The translations under genes and the position numbers were made by a program. Source: Clostridia bacterium (lineage in GTDB: Bacteria; Bacillota; Clostridia; Oscillospirales; CAG-272). Taken from it: a DNA stretch of 55,341 nt. Shown piece after piece: positions 31,819 through 41,127 of the stretch. The notes beneath the pieces were generated by a model that searched no databases, was not told where the DNA came from, and was given only the letters and a program-made list of their open reading frames with translations. How positions within the stretch are numbered: the stretch's first letter is position 1; each line of letters starts with the position of its first letter. Location of the stretch: positions 1 to 55,341 of the forward strand of contig JAFXJH010000094.1 in NCBI GenBank assembly GCA_017532425.1. The letters are read 5' to 3'.

Positions 31819-34800
31819 ATGACGGCATCTCACCGCTTTTCATCATATTTTTTACGCGCAGTACTGTTTCTTATAATATCAACAGTAATCTTTTTTGCCG
31901 CGCTTCTCCCCTCTCTTGCAGATGCCGCAGAAGATAATATAACCGGTCTTGACATCGAGGTATATCTCAACAAAAAATCGTATACCAAGGGCGAAGGTGC
32001 TACCATAACCTTGTCTGTCACCAATAACACGGGCAAAACTCTCACGGGACTTTCCGCGCGTTATTATCTTCCCGACTGCTTCGACGTTGCTACAGCCCCT
32101 TCCACAGACATAAGCCGTCTGACTCCCCGTCAGAACGTAAAGACGCAGATATACGCCACGGCAAACAAAGATATAGATCTGATAGAGTCTGTAAACGTCG
32201 AGGTCGAGAAGGAGAGCATATACGATTATCTGATAATTATGGCAATAATTCTCGCGTTTATTTCAGCTATTGCGGGAATATTCTTTATAGCCGAAAAGCG
32301 CCGTAAAAAAACTGCCGCAACAATATCCTTCGTTTTTGCGCTTATCATCTCGGCTTCGGTCGCTCTTGTTCCCTTCGGCTCTATATTTGCCGATTCGGGC
32401 GATCCGATATACACCGAGGATATGACATATTCCGAGGCTTGTGAGATAATAAAGCTGATATCTCCCGAAAAGGCATCTGAAATAATAAAATATCTTGACG
32501 GTGATTCGCCGCTGACACGCGAAAAAGCCGCTGTAATATCAGCCCTTATGATATCGGGAAAGACACCTCTCCCTGAGGTCTGCGACAAGAGCTTTCTTGA
32601 TATTTCATCCGATTCGTTCGCCCTTCCCTACGTGTCGCACAGCATAAACGAAAAAATAATTCCCGAGATATCGAGCGGAATATTCATTCCCGACAGAGCG
32701 GTCAGCGGGCACGAATTTATCGAATACATCCTCCGCGCCGTCGGATTTGGCAAAAACGGAGAATACGATACCCAAAACAAGCTTGCGTTTATTTGTGCAG
32801 ACGCTCTTAATCTCACGCACGCAGAGCTTTCCTCTCTTCTTAAAAAGGACACTCTGAAATGCTCCGAAGCACTCTGTCACGCTGTAAGGCTGATGATGTA
32901 CACTTCTGCCGATATTTCGGATGGACAGTCGGAGTATACGCTTTCATCAAGCTCGCTTATCTCGTATTTTGACGGCGTTACCGAAAAGAAGGCCATCCGC
33001 ACGGGCGATGACGGCACGTACCTTTCGGAAAACGGTAAAAATCTGAAGCTTTCCGACAAATACGCGACGAAAGATTCGTATATCATAACATATTTCAAGG
33101 ATTCTCCCATAGCCGTTACACCCGACCCTGCCACTATTGGACAAAGCTGTATCATACTTGACGCAAACGGCAAAAGCAGCTTTCTCGGAGCATCGGTTGA
33201 ATATACGCACTACGCAGTTGAGAGCAAATATTCCGCCCTCTTCGGCACCTTCAACATAAGCGGAGAGATATTCACGTCGGGAAACACTCACTACGTAACA
33301 GACAAGCAAGCGCTCGACAAGACCGAATATCTTCTCGATTCGGTCGTCACGTCAAAGGATGGTATTGATTTCGGCAGAGATATCGTTCTTATCGCATCAT
33401 ATGACAACCGCTCTCTTTCATATTCGATAAGTGACGTACTATACGCTTATCAGAGCAGCACTCCCGTCCCCGCAAGCTACGAGAGCTACAACACCTCGCT
33501 TTCATATGCAAAGAGCATTTCTAACGGTCAAAAAACATATATGCAATCTGCATATGACAAATTCTCTCAAAAAGTAGATGAAATAGACACATCTCTTATA
33601 AAAACTCTTACCGACAGCGCAGACAGCCGTGCGGCTATCGCCGTTGCAAAAAATGCCATCGACAATGCTGTTTCCGAGCTTGAAAAGTGCAAGATAGTAT
33701 CTTACACCGCGCTTGACGAGCAGATCGCAATTGCCGAAACTCTGATAAACGCAGAGGGCGACTATACAGAAGAAAGCTTTGCTCCCTTTAAAGAAGCTTA
33801 CTACAGCGCAAAATCCGCATCGCGTGAGCTTGTTGTGGGTGAAAAGAACGAAGCATTTATAAGTCATCTTGAGCGTGCTCTTTCCGACACTATGGCAGCT
33901 CTTGAAATGAGCAAGTACTGCAACTATACCGAATATTATATTGCTCTTGAAAAAGCAAACGCCATAACCAACGATTCGGGCAAATATCCCGCATCTCAAT
34001 TCTCAAGCTTCCAGAAGAAGATCAAAAACATAGACAAGGGTCTTAACAAAAAGCTCACGAGAAGCGACGCAAATCAGAAAAAGGTCGATACCGCCTGCAA
34101 GAATATTCTTAACGCCATAACGAATCTGAACTACAATATTCCTTGCGACTATTCCCGACTTGATGCCGCCATAGAGGTTGCTCTCACGTACGAAAACTCC
34201 AATTTCTACTGGACAGCATCGAGCTTCTCTGCTCTTCAGGACGCGCTCAAGGCGGCTCAGAAGGTAGAAAGAAATATGACTGTCGGCTACGGCACCACAA
34301 ACCAAGATACGATCACAGCCGCGGCAACCTATCTTACCGCATCTATCAAGAATCTCAAGAAGAACAAGCTGTGCGATTACACGGCATACAACAAGGCGCT
34401 GAATGATGCAAAGGCTATCACAAACGAGGAAGGGCTCTACGGTGAGACCGAGTTTACCCTCTTCACGGACACCCTTGTCAAAATAGATGAGCAACTTCCC
34501 AAGGATCTTTACCGCGCGGACGAGACAAATGCACTCATAGCGAAGGCTGTATCCGATATTGCAAAGGCTATAGAGCTTCTCAAGGAGCCTGCAGGCTGTG
34601 ACTATACCGAGCTTGACAAGGCGCTCGCTCTCGCCGAGGACACCTTAAAGGACGGCAAGGAATACACAGTAGCATCTCTCAAGGCGTTAAGCGACGCGAT
34701 AGAAGCCGCCAAAGCTCTTGAAAGAGATCTCCTCAGCGATGCTCTTGGCGAAAGACAGTCTTTGATAGACAGCGCCGCCGCAAGCATTAACGAAGCAGTC

Positions 34801-35052
34801 AAGGCGCTCGTAATTCAGGAGACCTTCTCCTCCGAAATAATTTCTTTAACAGAAAAGACGGTCACGGTAGACAAGGAAAAGGTCACACAGATATTTATAA
34901 AAATAAAGCGTGGAGACAAGGAGGAAGAGTTCCTTCTGCCCGAAGAGCTCGGAGTTACCCCCGTTATCGGTAACAAGATCACCGTATCCGTAGCAGACGG
35001 CGTTGTTACTGCGCTTGAGATACTGCCTCCCGAGGCAAATGAAAACAGCTGA
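31819..35052 (+). CDS. Large SLH/FIVAR-repeat surface protein with an internal second signal-like segment
   Basis: GGAGG lies eight bases before the ATG of this 1077-residue protein. An N-terminal signal or anchor (about 8-36) is followed by a DUF11/CARDB-like beta domain (about 38-130; TITLSVTNNTGKTLTGLSA), then a transmembrane helix and a second stretch that looks like a complete signal peptide (EKRRKK, hydrophobic core, IFADSG; about 140-195). An SLH-like region (about 205-370; SPLTREKAAVISALM, FIPDRAVSGHEF), a further domain, and six FIVAR-like helical repeats of about 75 residues (about 550-1000) with repeated C-x-YT-x-LDxA starts come next. A small C-terminal beta domain ends it. Probably a wall-associated adhesin or glycan-binding protein. 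A 27-base gap precedes the serine dehydratase gene. Confidence 0.82.
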   Translation: MTASHRFSSYFLRAVLFLIISTVIFFAALLPSLADAAEDNITGLDIEVYLNKKSYTKGEGATITLSVTNNTGKTLTGLSARYYLPDCFDVATAPSTDISRLTPRQNVKTQIYATANKDIDLIESVNVEVEKESIYDYLIIMAIILAFISAIAGIFFIAEKRRKKTAATISFVFALIISASVALVPFGSIFADSGDPIYTEDMTYSEACEIIKLISPEKASEIIKYLDGDSPLTREKAAVISALMISGKTPLPEVCDKSFLDISSDSFALPYVSHSINEKIIPEISSGIFIPDRAVSGHEFIEYILRAVGFGKNGEYDTQNKLAFICADALNLTHAELSSLLKKDTLKCSEALCHAVRLMMYTSADISDGQSEYTLSSSSLISYFDGVTEKKAIRTGDDGTYLSENGKNLKLSDKYATKDSYIITYFKDSPIAVTPDPATIGQSCIILDANGKSSFLGASVEYTHYAVESKYSALFGTFNISGEIFTSGNTHYVTDKQALDKTEYLLDSVVTSKDGIDFGRDIVLIASYDNRSLSYSISDVLYAYQSSTPVPASYESYNTSLSYAKSISNGQKTYMQSAYDKFSQKVDEIDTSLIKTLTDSADSRAAIAVAKNAIDNAVSELEKCKIVSYTALDEQIAIAETLINAEGDYTEESFAPFKEAYYSAKSASRELVVGEKNEAFISHLERALSDTMAALEMSKYCNYTEYYIALEKANAITNDSGKYPASQFSSFQKKIKNIDKGLNKKLTRSDANQKKVDTACKNILNAITNLNYNIPCDYSRLDAAIEVALTYENSNFYWTASSFSALQDALKAAQKVERNMTVGYGTTNQDTITAAATYLTASIKNLKKNKLCDYTAYNKALNDAKAITNEEGLYGETEFTLFTDTLVKIDEQLPKDLYRADETNALIAKAVSDIAKAIELLKEPAGCDYTELDKALALAEDTLKDGKEYTVASLKALSDAIEAAKALERDLLSDALGERQSLIDSAAASINEAVKALVIQETFSSEIISLTEKTVTVDKEKVTQIFIKIKRGDKEEEFLLPEELGVTPVIGNKITVSVADGVVTALEILPPEANENS

Positions 35053-35079
35053 TCAAAAACACAACTATCGGAGGAAGAC

Positions 35080-36273
35080 ATGAAATCCATAAGAGAAATA
35101 TACAAGGTAGGGCGCGGTCCTTCAAGCTCACACACTATGGGTCCCGAGCGCGCGTGCAATTATTTTCGCTCGGTAACACCCGATGCCGACCGATACAAAG
35201 TGATCCTTTACGGGTCTCTCGCCTCCACCGGCAAGGGACACCGCACAGACTACGCCATAGAGTGCACCCTTGCTCCCTATCCCGTTGAAATAGTATTCGA
35301 CCACGACTCGCACGATCTTCCCCACGCCAACACGATGGATTTCTTCGCCTACAAAAACGGCGAGGTCATTCTTGAAAAGCGGATTTTATCCGTCGGCGGA
35401 GGTGACATCAGTGTAGAAGGTGCTCCCGATATCGAAAAGCCTGAGATCTATGAGAAAAACAGCTTCAAGGAGATATCCGATTACTGCAAATCAAGGAACA
35501 TCCGTCTCAGCGACTACGTTTTCGAAAACGAAGACAGCGAATTCCGTCATTTTCTTTTCGACATATGGCAGGTAATGAAGGAAGAGATCCAAGGCGGTCT
35601 GACCACCGGCGGATATCTGCCCGGCGGACTCAACGTTCAGCGAGTTGCACAGATAATATACAATCAGCGTCACATCGACGAGCGTCCCGAAACACGCGAA
35701 AACCGCATAGTTTGCGCCTACGCCTTTGCGGCAAGCGAGCAGAATGCCGACGGACAGACCGTCGTTACCGCTCCGACCTGCGGCGCCTGCGCCGTTGTGC
35801 CCTCTGTTCTCAAATACATGCAGGAAAAGAAGAATTTCTCTGACGAAAAGATAATCGATGCACTTGCCGTCGGCGGTCTTATCGGCAATCTTGTCAAGAA
35901 AAACGCCTCTATCTCGGGCGCCGAATGCGGATGTCAGGCCGAGATCGGTACAGCCTGCGCTATGGCTGCCGCCGCTCTTGCCGAGCTTTTTGAAATGGGT
36001 ATCGATCAGATCGAATATGCCGCCGAGGTCTCCCTTGAGCATCAGCTCGGTCTTACCTGCGACCCTATCTGCGGTCTTGTGCAGATCCCCTGCATCGAGC
36101 GCAACGCCGTTGCCGCAATGCGTGCTGTCACCGCTCTTTCTCTTGCCAACTTTCTCACCGGAACGCGAAAGATCTCCTTTGACATGGTTGTAAAAACTAT
36201 GTACGAAACCGGCAAGGACCTCGGCTATCAATACCGCGAAACCTCCAAAGGCGGACTCGCCAAGCTGTTTTGA
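35080..36273 (+). CDS. sdaA: L-serine dehydratase, iron-sulfur type, single chain
   Basis: Converts L-serine to pyruvate and ammonia using an oxygen-sensitive [4Fe-4S] cluster, typical of anaerobic amino acid users. The 397 residues begin with the beta-domain motif GRGPSSSHTMGPERAC (15-22 core) and continue with the alpha domain: GGYLPGGLNVQRVAQ, TVVTAPTCGACAVVPSVLKY, SGAECGCQAEIGTACAMAAA and GLTCDPICGLVQIPCIERN, which hold the cluster cysteines. It is slightly shorter than the usual fused enzyme of about 450 residues. CGGAGG lies seven bases before the ATG. The gene may be read from the upstream surface-protein promoter or from an unseen one. Confidence 0.94.
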   Translation: MKSIREIYKVGRGPSSSHTMGPERACNYFRSVTPDADRYKVILYGSLASTGKGHRTDYAIECTLAPYPVEIVFDHDSHDLPHANTMDFFAYKNGEVILEKRILSVGGGDISVEGAPDIEKPEIYEKNSFKEISDYCKSRNIRLSDYVFENEDSEFRHFLFDIWQVMKEEIQGGLTTGGYLPGGLNVQRVAQIIYNQRHIDERPETRENRIVCAYAFAASEQNADGQTVVTAPTCGACAVVPSVLKYMQEKKNFSDEKIIDALAVGGLIGNLVKKNASISGAECGCQAEIGTACAMAAAALAELFEMGIDQIEYAAEVSLEHQLGLTCDPICGLVQIPCIERNAVAAMRAVTALSLANFLTGTRKISFDMVVKTMYETGKDLGYQYRETSKGGLAKLF

Positions 36274-36288
36274 ATTCGAAGGAGGACG

Positions 36289-36665
36289 CCAAGGACTCCG
36301 TCCTTGGATCCTGCTTAAACCCTTTTTGAAAAAAGGGTTTAAGAATCCCAAAAACTTTACTGAAAAGAAAAACAAAAGTCGAAGGGGACAGTTCGCGGTT
36401 TTGCTTCAGCAAAATGCCCAACCGTGTGCAAGCGAAACTGCCAAGCGATGCCAAAGGCGACTGAAAGGGGATCATTTCCAAAAACTTTAAAACTTTGCCG
36501 AGAAGAAGAAACTTACGCCCCCACCCGCCGCGTTATGCGGCGCAGCAAAACCGACCCTCCCTGTTGGGAGGTTTTGCGAAAAGAGGGTTGGATATATAAG
36601 GAAGGGATACGTCCCTTCCTTATATCGTTCTTTGGGCACTTTCTGTCGACACAGAAAGCGCAGAA
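36289..36665. repeat. Foldback intergenic repeat, locus 4 (long composite)
   Basis: Starts with hairpin CCAAGGActccgTCCTTGG and stem AACCCTTTTTGAAAAAAGGGTT, followed by CCCAAAAACTTTACTGAAAA. An inserted spacer contains TGCCAAGCGATGC, also present in locus 5. Further perfect hairpins follow: CGCCGC/GCGGCG near 36530, CCTCCC/GGGAGG near 36558, and a 14-bp arm ATATAAGGAAGGGA/TCCCTTCCTTATAT near 36593. It fills most of the 550 bases between sdaA and the transglutaminase gene; the rest (36666-36770) is AT-rich with nothing I recognise. Confidence 0.7.
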
Positions 36666-36770
36666 AAAGACTCATAATCGCGTTTTATATATGTTAGCAC
36701 CGCATTAAACCTTTATGAGCAAAAATCCAACTACCTTTAATGCAACTTGGCGTCCCAAATTTTTCAAATA

Positions 36771-36804
36771 AAAGCTCCGGACTTTAAAATCCGGAGCTTT
36801 TTAT
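36771..36804. terminator. Bidirectional intrinsic terminator
   Basis: AAAAGCTCCGGA and TCCGGAGCTTTTT bracket a short loop. The stem lies just after the transglutaminase stop codon on the minus strand and also faces the plus-strand sdaA transcript. Confidence 0.85.
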
Positions 36805-36823
36805 TGTTTGTTATATTATCTCA

Positions 36824-39721
36824 TCAAAGCTTGCAAGTGATATATCTGTGCCATATCTTTGCAAAGATATTCATGCTTTCGTACTCGTATTTCTGAAGTG
36901 CAGATACGTATTCCGCAAGCCTACTCAGCTCTTCGTCAGATATTTCTCCGCTGAATTCGCGCTTAAGTATGATGTTCACCATATCGTTTATATCGTAAGG
37001 AAGGGTCATCATAAGCTCTGCGCGCTTCTTGCGTCTGCCCTTGGATTCGAGATCCTCGGCGCGCATCCTTTCGATACGCTCTGCAAACTCTGTAAGCGAT
37101 TCACCCCTTTCGGGATCATCTCCGCCCACGGACATCGTCGAGTAGAAGAGGTCGGTCATTCCGACGGCAAGCATTCTCCTGTCGTATCCGTCTGTAAAGC
37201 TGCTGTATATCGCTCTTTCAAAGGCATAATTTCGTCCGTCGCGTATGTTTCTCGCCCTGCGCACCACTATTAATACCACCGCCGCAATAATAACGGCAAC
37301 GGCGAGTATTGAAAGAAGCCTCATAAACTTTTCAAGGTCGAACGTGTTTTCTTCTTCATCGAGCTCGTCCGTGATCTCTTCCTCGGGTGTAGTCGGCTTT
37401 GTTTCGGGCTTCGGCTTACTTGGAGGAGTTATATCGGGAAGCCCGGGCTCGGGAGGTGCAAGGATATCCGAATTCGACACGTATACCGAATCGTACGAAG
37501 CGGGTGTCGTCTCATATGCGCGCCATCCGAGACCTTCTATATAGACCTCTACCCACGCGTGTGCATTCTCGTCGGTAACATCGGCATCGTAGTATTTTTC
37601 GCCGTTTTCATCAAAGCGTACCTCTCCGCCGTAATCACTGACCATATATCCCTGAACGTATCTTGCAGGTATACCGAACGATCTGAGCAGCAGGGCGGCC
37701 GCGCTCGCAAACTGAACGCAGTAGCCCTCGTTTTTGGAAAGGAGGAATTCATCGAGAACGCTTCCTTCAAACTCGGGATCGTGCATCGGCGTGAGGCTGT
37801 ACTCATAGTTTTCGCACAGATAGTCTATAACTACCATTATCTTTGCGTGTGTCGTTTCTGCGCTTTCAAATTCTGCGAGAAGCTCGTCGTGGACGCTTGA
37901 AAGAGCATCCGAGTTCGGAACGTCAAGATAATTTTCGTTTATATACTTCGTATATGCGTTCATTGCGCGAACGTATTTATCGTACCACTTTCTCTGCTCG
38001 AGCTTTGAAAGCTTGAGATAATCCCTAAGCGGTCCGATACCCATATCGGAAAGTCCGTTTTTCCTCAGTATTTCAATAAAATCTTTAACGCAGTCAAGCT
38101 CGTTTATCACTTCGTCCTCGAGAGAATAATACGTGCTTGAAAGGTCCTTGTCAACGAATTTTACAAGAAGCTTAAAGTATTTTGCATTCTTTTCCGAAAG
38201 AGACTCATAGTTTGGACTTTGATAATTCGGAATTATGACAGGTGCAGAATAGCTCTTGAAAAGATTCATCCAAGTGGAGGTATACATACCGTCCGAATAG
38301 ACATTTACCTTTTCATCGTAAAGCTCGGAATGTGAATTAAAGACGTGCAGTCCGATCGGAGCTGCATAAGCCGACGGCAAAACGTAGAGAAGACCCGAAT
38401 TGCCCACGTACTCTATATCGACCATAGTTGCCGAATATGCATTACTCGTAGTGATATAGGCTTTATCTCTCGGGAAGGTATCCTCACCTATAGTGTAGTG
38501 ATAAAAGAGGCTGTAAAGCATATAGGTTATCTCGTCGCCGCTGTATACCTTGCCGCCGTCCTTTCTCATTGCGTCTGAAAGCTCCTTATAGCTTTCCTCG
38601 CTGAGGATATTCCACGCGTCTGTTCCGATATTGTAATCGTCTGCTATCCACGATCTCAGATAGAGCGGACGGTTAGCATAAGATGTAACGCTGAAAAGGA
38701 CGTCACCCGTTATTTCAATATCTTCAAACTCGGTATCTACCTCTTCGTGAAGAGAATTCATTTTATTGTTTTCGATATCTCCGCCGAGCATAATAGTCGT
38801 GACTATAGCTCTTATATCCTCCATAGGATTTTGTATAAAATCTATCGTATGGAAGGATTTCTTGACGCCGAGAGCGGGTACCGCCACCACAGCAAAGCAA
38901 AGAACGCCCGCAACAGCCGAAACGTATCCGCCGTATGCTCTGCTCTTCTTTGATTTTTTGTTCTTTATGAAGGCTTTATCGTATCTTGCAAGTGATATCA
39001 TCGCGCAAAGTGCGGTAATAAGGAAGGCTATTCCCCAGTTTCCTCCGCTTATATTATAGATAAAGCAGATCGACGATACCGCCGTACCGAGAATAACGAA
39101 CGGTGCAAGATGTACCTTGCGAAGTGAAAAGACGGTAAAGAAGAAGGATACCGCGAAACATATCATATACGTACCGCCCTTAAGCCTCTCGTTTGCGCCA
39201 CCGAAGCTCGGGATATCGATAAAATCGGATATCGGGAAGCCGTTTTGTCTTATTACCGAAAAGATCTTATCGAGGAAATCATCTATACCGGTAACAAAGA
39301 AGGTCAGCGGATTTCCGTGCGAGACAGTAACGAGTCCGACGTACGCAAGCATAAGACCGAGACCCGCAAGGGTAAGATACCATTTGCCGTAAAACAGAAG
39401 TGCCACCGCAACCGTTGAGCCAAGGCAGAAAAGGAACATAAAGAATCCGTTTACCTCTTTGCTTACCTCAAATGAGTTGCAGACCATAAAAACGACCGCA
39501 AACGCCGCAAAGGCAACCGTAAACAGTCTGAGAAAATATCCGAGAAAAACCGAACCCTCAAAGGACTGTGTCTTTTCGGGGTCGTATATTTCTATACCGT
39601 TTCCTACAAGCTTTTTCTTCTTACGGAGCAGCTTTTCTTCTTTTTTCTCCTGACTCGTCAGTTTTTTCTTCTTTTCCTTTGCTTTGCCCCTTACCTTGCC
39701 CTCTTTTTCTTTTTTACTCAT
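36824..39721 (-). CDS. TgpA-type transglutaminase-like membrane protein
   Basis: Third gene of a MoxR-DUF58-transglutaminase operon. The 965 residues comprise a basic Lys-rich N-terminus (residues 1-45), about six transmembrane helices (about 58-285), a large extracellular region, a transglutaminase-like domain (about 620-780) and a final helix (about 830-855) with a cytoplasmic DUF4129-like tail. In the transglutaminase domain the catalytic Cys668 lies in NEGYCVQFASA, followed by RYVQGYMVSDYGG and NAHAWVEVYIEGLGWRAYE with the His and an acidic partner. Such proteins are thought to act on surface proteins or peptides, but the substrate is unknown. The start overlaps the DUF58 stop by four bases. 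Confidence 0.92.
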   Translation of the reverse strand: MSKKEKEGKVRGKAKEKKKKLTSQEKKEEKLLRKKKKLVGNGIEIYDPEKTQSFEGSVFLGYFLRLFTVAFAAFAVVFMVCNSFEVSKEVNGFFMFLFCLGSTVAVALLFYGKWYLTLAGLGLMLAYVGLVTVSHGNPLTFFVTGIDDFLDKIFSVIRQNGFPISDFIDIPSFGGANERLKGGTYMICFAVSFFFTVFSLRKVHLAPFVILGTAVSSICFIYNISGGNWGIAFLITALCAMISLARYDKAFIKNKKSKKSRAYGGYVSAVAGVLCFAVVAVPALGVKKSFHTIDFIQNPMEDIRAIVTTIMLGGDIENNKMNSLHEEVDTEFEDIEITGDVLFSVTSYANRPLYLRSWIADDYNIGTDAWNILSEESYKELSDAMRKDGGKVYSGDEITYMLYSLFYHYTIGEDTFPRDKAYITTSNAYSATMVDIEYVGNSGLLYVLPSAYAAPIGLHVFNSHSELYDEKVNVYSDGMYTSTWMNLFKSYSAPVIIPNYQSPNYESLSEKNAKYFKLLVKFVDKDLSSTYYSLEDEVINELDCVKDFIEILRKNGLSDMGIGPLRDYLKLSKLEQRKWYDKYVRAMNAYTKYINENYLDVPNSDALSSVHDELLAEFESAETTHAKIMVVIDYLCENYEYSLTPMHDPEFEGSVLDEFLLSKNEGYCVQFASAAALLLRSFGIPARYVQGYMVSDYGGEVRFDENGEKYYDADVTDENAHAWVEVYIEGLGWRAYETTPASYDSVYVSNSDILAPPEPGLPDITPPSKPKPETKPTTPEEEITDELDEEENTFDLEKFMRLLSILAVAVIIAAVVLIVVRRARNIRDGRNYAFERAIYSSFTDGYDRRMLAVGMTDLFYSTMSVGGDDPERGESLTEFAERIERMRAEDLESKGRRKKRAELMMTLPYDINDMVNIILKREFSGEISDEELSRLAEYVSALQKYEYESMNIFAKIWHRYITCKL

Positions 39722-41097
39722 TTTCCGCTCACCTGCCCTTCCTTTGCCAAGGCACGTGCATCGTATACTCTTATTGCGGCGTGTCCTATTTCATCAAGTG
39801 CCGCGTTAAGAATATCAGAGTACTCTCGCAAATAATTTTTATTTACCTTTTCAAAAGGAGTATAGGAGTAAAGCTCCTTTGTTGCCGAGCCTCTCAGCAG
39901 ATTTGCGGAATTTGACGTGCTGTGCTCTGCAAGCACTGACGAAAGGTTTATGTCAACACATCCGCTGACGTAAATATAGTTTGCATCCGGGTCTTTTACC
40001 GCATATTTTTCAAGATCAGACATATTTTTATCGGTAATCGTTACCGGAGAGGTCGCAAACATACGGTAGACCTGCTGAAATTCATACAAGGTATCGGCAT
40101 TCTGCAGGCATATTCCGTTTTCGCCTCTGTCGTCAAACCAGACAAGACAAACGTTTCCCCCGTTTGTAAGCACGGACGTAGCTATAGCTATTGCAGATTC
40201 GACCACTCCGTCTACCGCGAATTCATTGATATCGGGAAGATATTTTTCTTCATCGTCAGAATTATATCTTACCGCGGTATCGCAGAAAATGTACGTACGC
40301 TTTTCTTTATTCATCGAATATTGCTTCACCATAAGGTCCTGCGTCTTACTCGACAGCTTCCAGTGTACAGCGCGCAGGCTGTCGCCTATCTGATACTGAC
40401 GTACGTCATTCTGCTCTGTCTTATCGCTTCCGCTGAAGCGCGATATTATTTCCGTACTGCTTTCCGATCTGTCATCACCCTCGTTTTTCATAAGTGTAAG
40501 TCTTCTCGGAAGCACGAAAATGCTTTTGAAAATATTAAGATTATAAGTGTATTTGAACATTCCGAAGATATCGTGGCAAACAACGTCGGAAACTCCTATG
40601 CTGTAATTTCCGCGATATGGGAAGGTTATTTCACTTGAAAGTGTATAGTCCGCATACGGCGGGAGGGTCAGCGAAACGTTTTTCGCTTCGCTTCGTATTC
40701 CGTCGCTGCGAGGAAGAGTTATTTTCGCTTCTATCGTGTTGATCGGTACAAATATCGAATTTATAAGAGAAAGTCTGAACTGTACGGGCTCATATTTTTC
40801 CACTTCCTCCGCGCTTAGCGTTACGTCCAGGCGTATCGACTGCGTACATATATAAAGGTAGAGCAGAGATAACGCGGGGAGAAGCAGTACGAAAATGAAA
40901 ATTACCGACGTTATCGGGGATATGAGCGCCTGCGTTGCAAGGAGTGCTATCACCACAATGACAAGATAGATATAGAATCCTTTATCAAAGGAAAAATTAT
41001 TTTCCTTTTGCCAACGGCGCACAGCCCTTACAGCATTTACCGTGAAGTCCACAGCACGAAAGAAAAACTCTTTTATTTTAAGTAATATTTCTTTCAT
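39718..41097 (-). CDS. DUF58-domain membrane-anchored protein
   Basis: A 459-residue protein with two N-terminal transmembrane helices (about 40-85), a beta-rich region with a LSAEEVEKYEPVQFRLSL start, and the DUF58/vWA-like domain (about 225-380) with the signature RQYQIGDSLRAVHWKLSSKT. DUF58 proteins usually work with a MoxR AAA+ ATPase as a chaperone-like pair, and the present order (MoxR upstream, transglutaminase downstream) is the classical one. No strong ribosome binding site is visible before the ATG, so translation may depend on reading from the MoxR gene 30 bases upstream. Precise role unknown. Confidence 0.92.
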   Translation of the reverse strand: MKEILLKIKEFFFRAVDFTVNAVRAVRRWQKENNFSFDKGFYIYLVIVVIALLATQALISPITSVIFIFVLLLPALSLLYLYICTQSIRLDVTLSAEEVEKYEPVQFRLSLINSIFVPINTIEAKITLPRSDGIRSEAKNVSLTLPPYADYTLSSEITFPYRGNYSIGVSDVVCHDIFGMFKYTYNLNIFKSIFVLPRRLTLMKNEGDDRSESSTEIISRFSGSDKTEQNDVRQYQIGDSLRAVHWKLSSKTQDLMVKQYSMNKEKRTYIFCDTAVRYNSDDEEKYLPDINEFAVDGVVESAIAIATSVLTNGGNVCLVWFDDRGENGICLQNADTLYEFQQVYRMFATSPVTITDKNMSDLEKYAVKDPDANYIYVSGCVDINLSSVLAEHSTSNSANLLRGSATKELYSYTPFEKVNKNYLREYSDILNAALDEIGHAAIRVYDARALAKEGQVSGK

Positions 41098-41127
41098 AAT
41101 AAAAACCGTGCCTAAACTTAATTTTAA

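Noticed and set aside
36666..36770. Possible small RNA or gene between locus 4 and the terminator
   Set aside because: There is only AT-rich sequence with no promoter, hairpin or convincing ORF.
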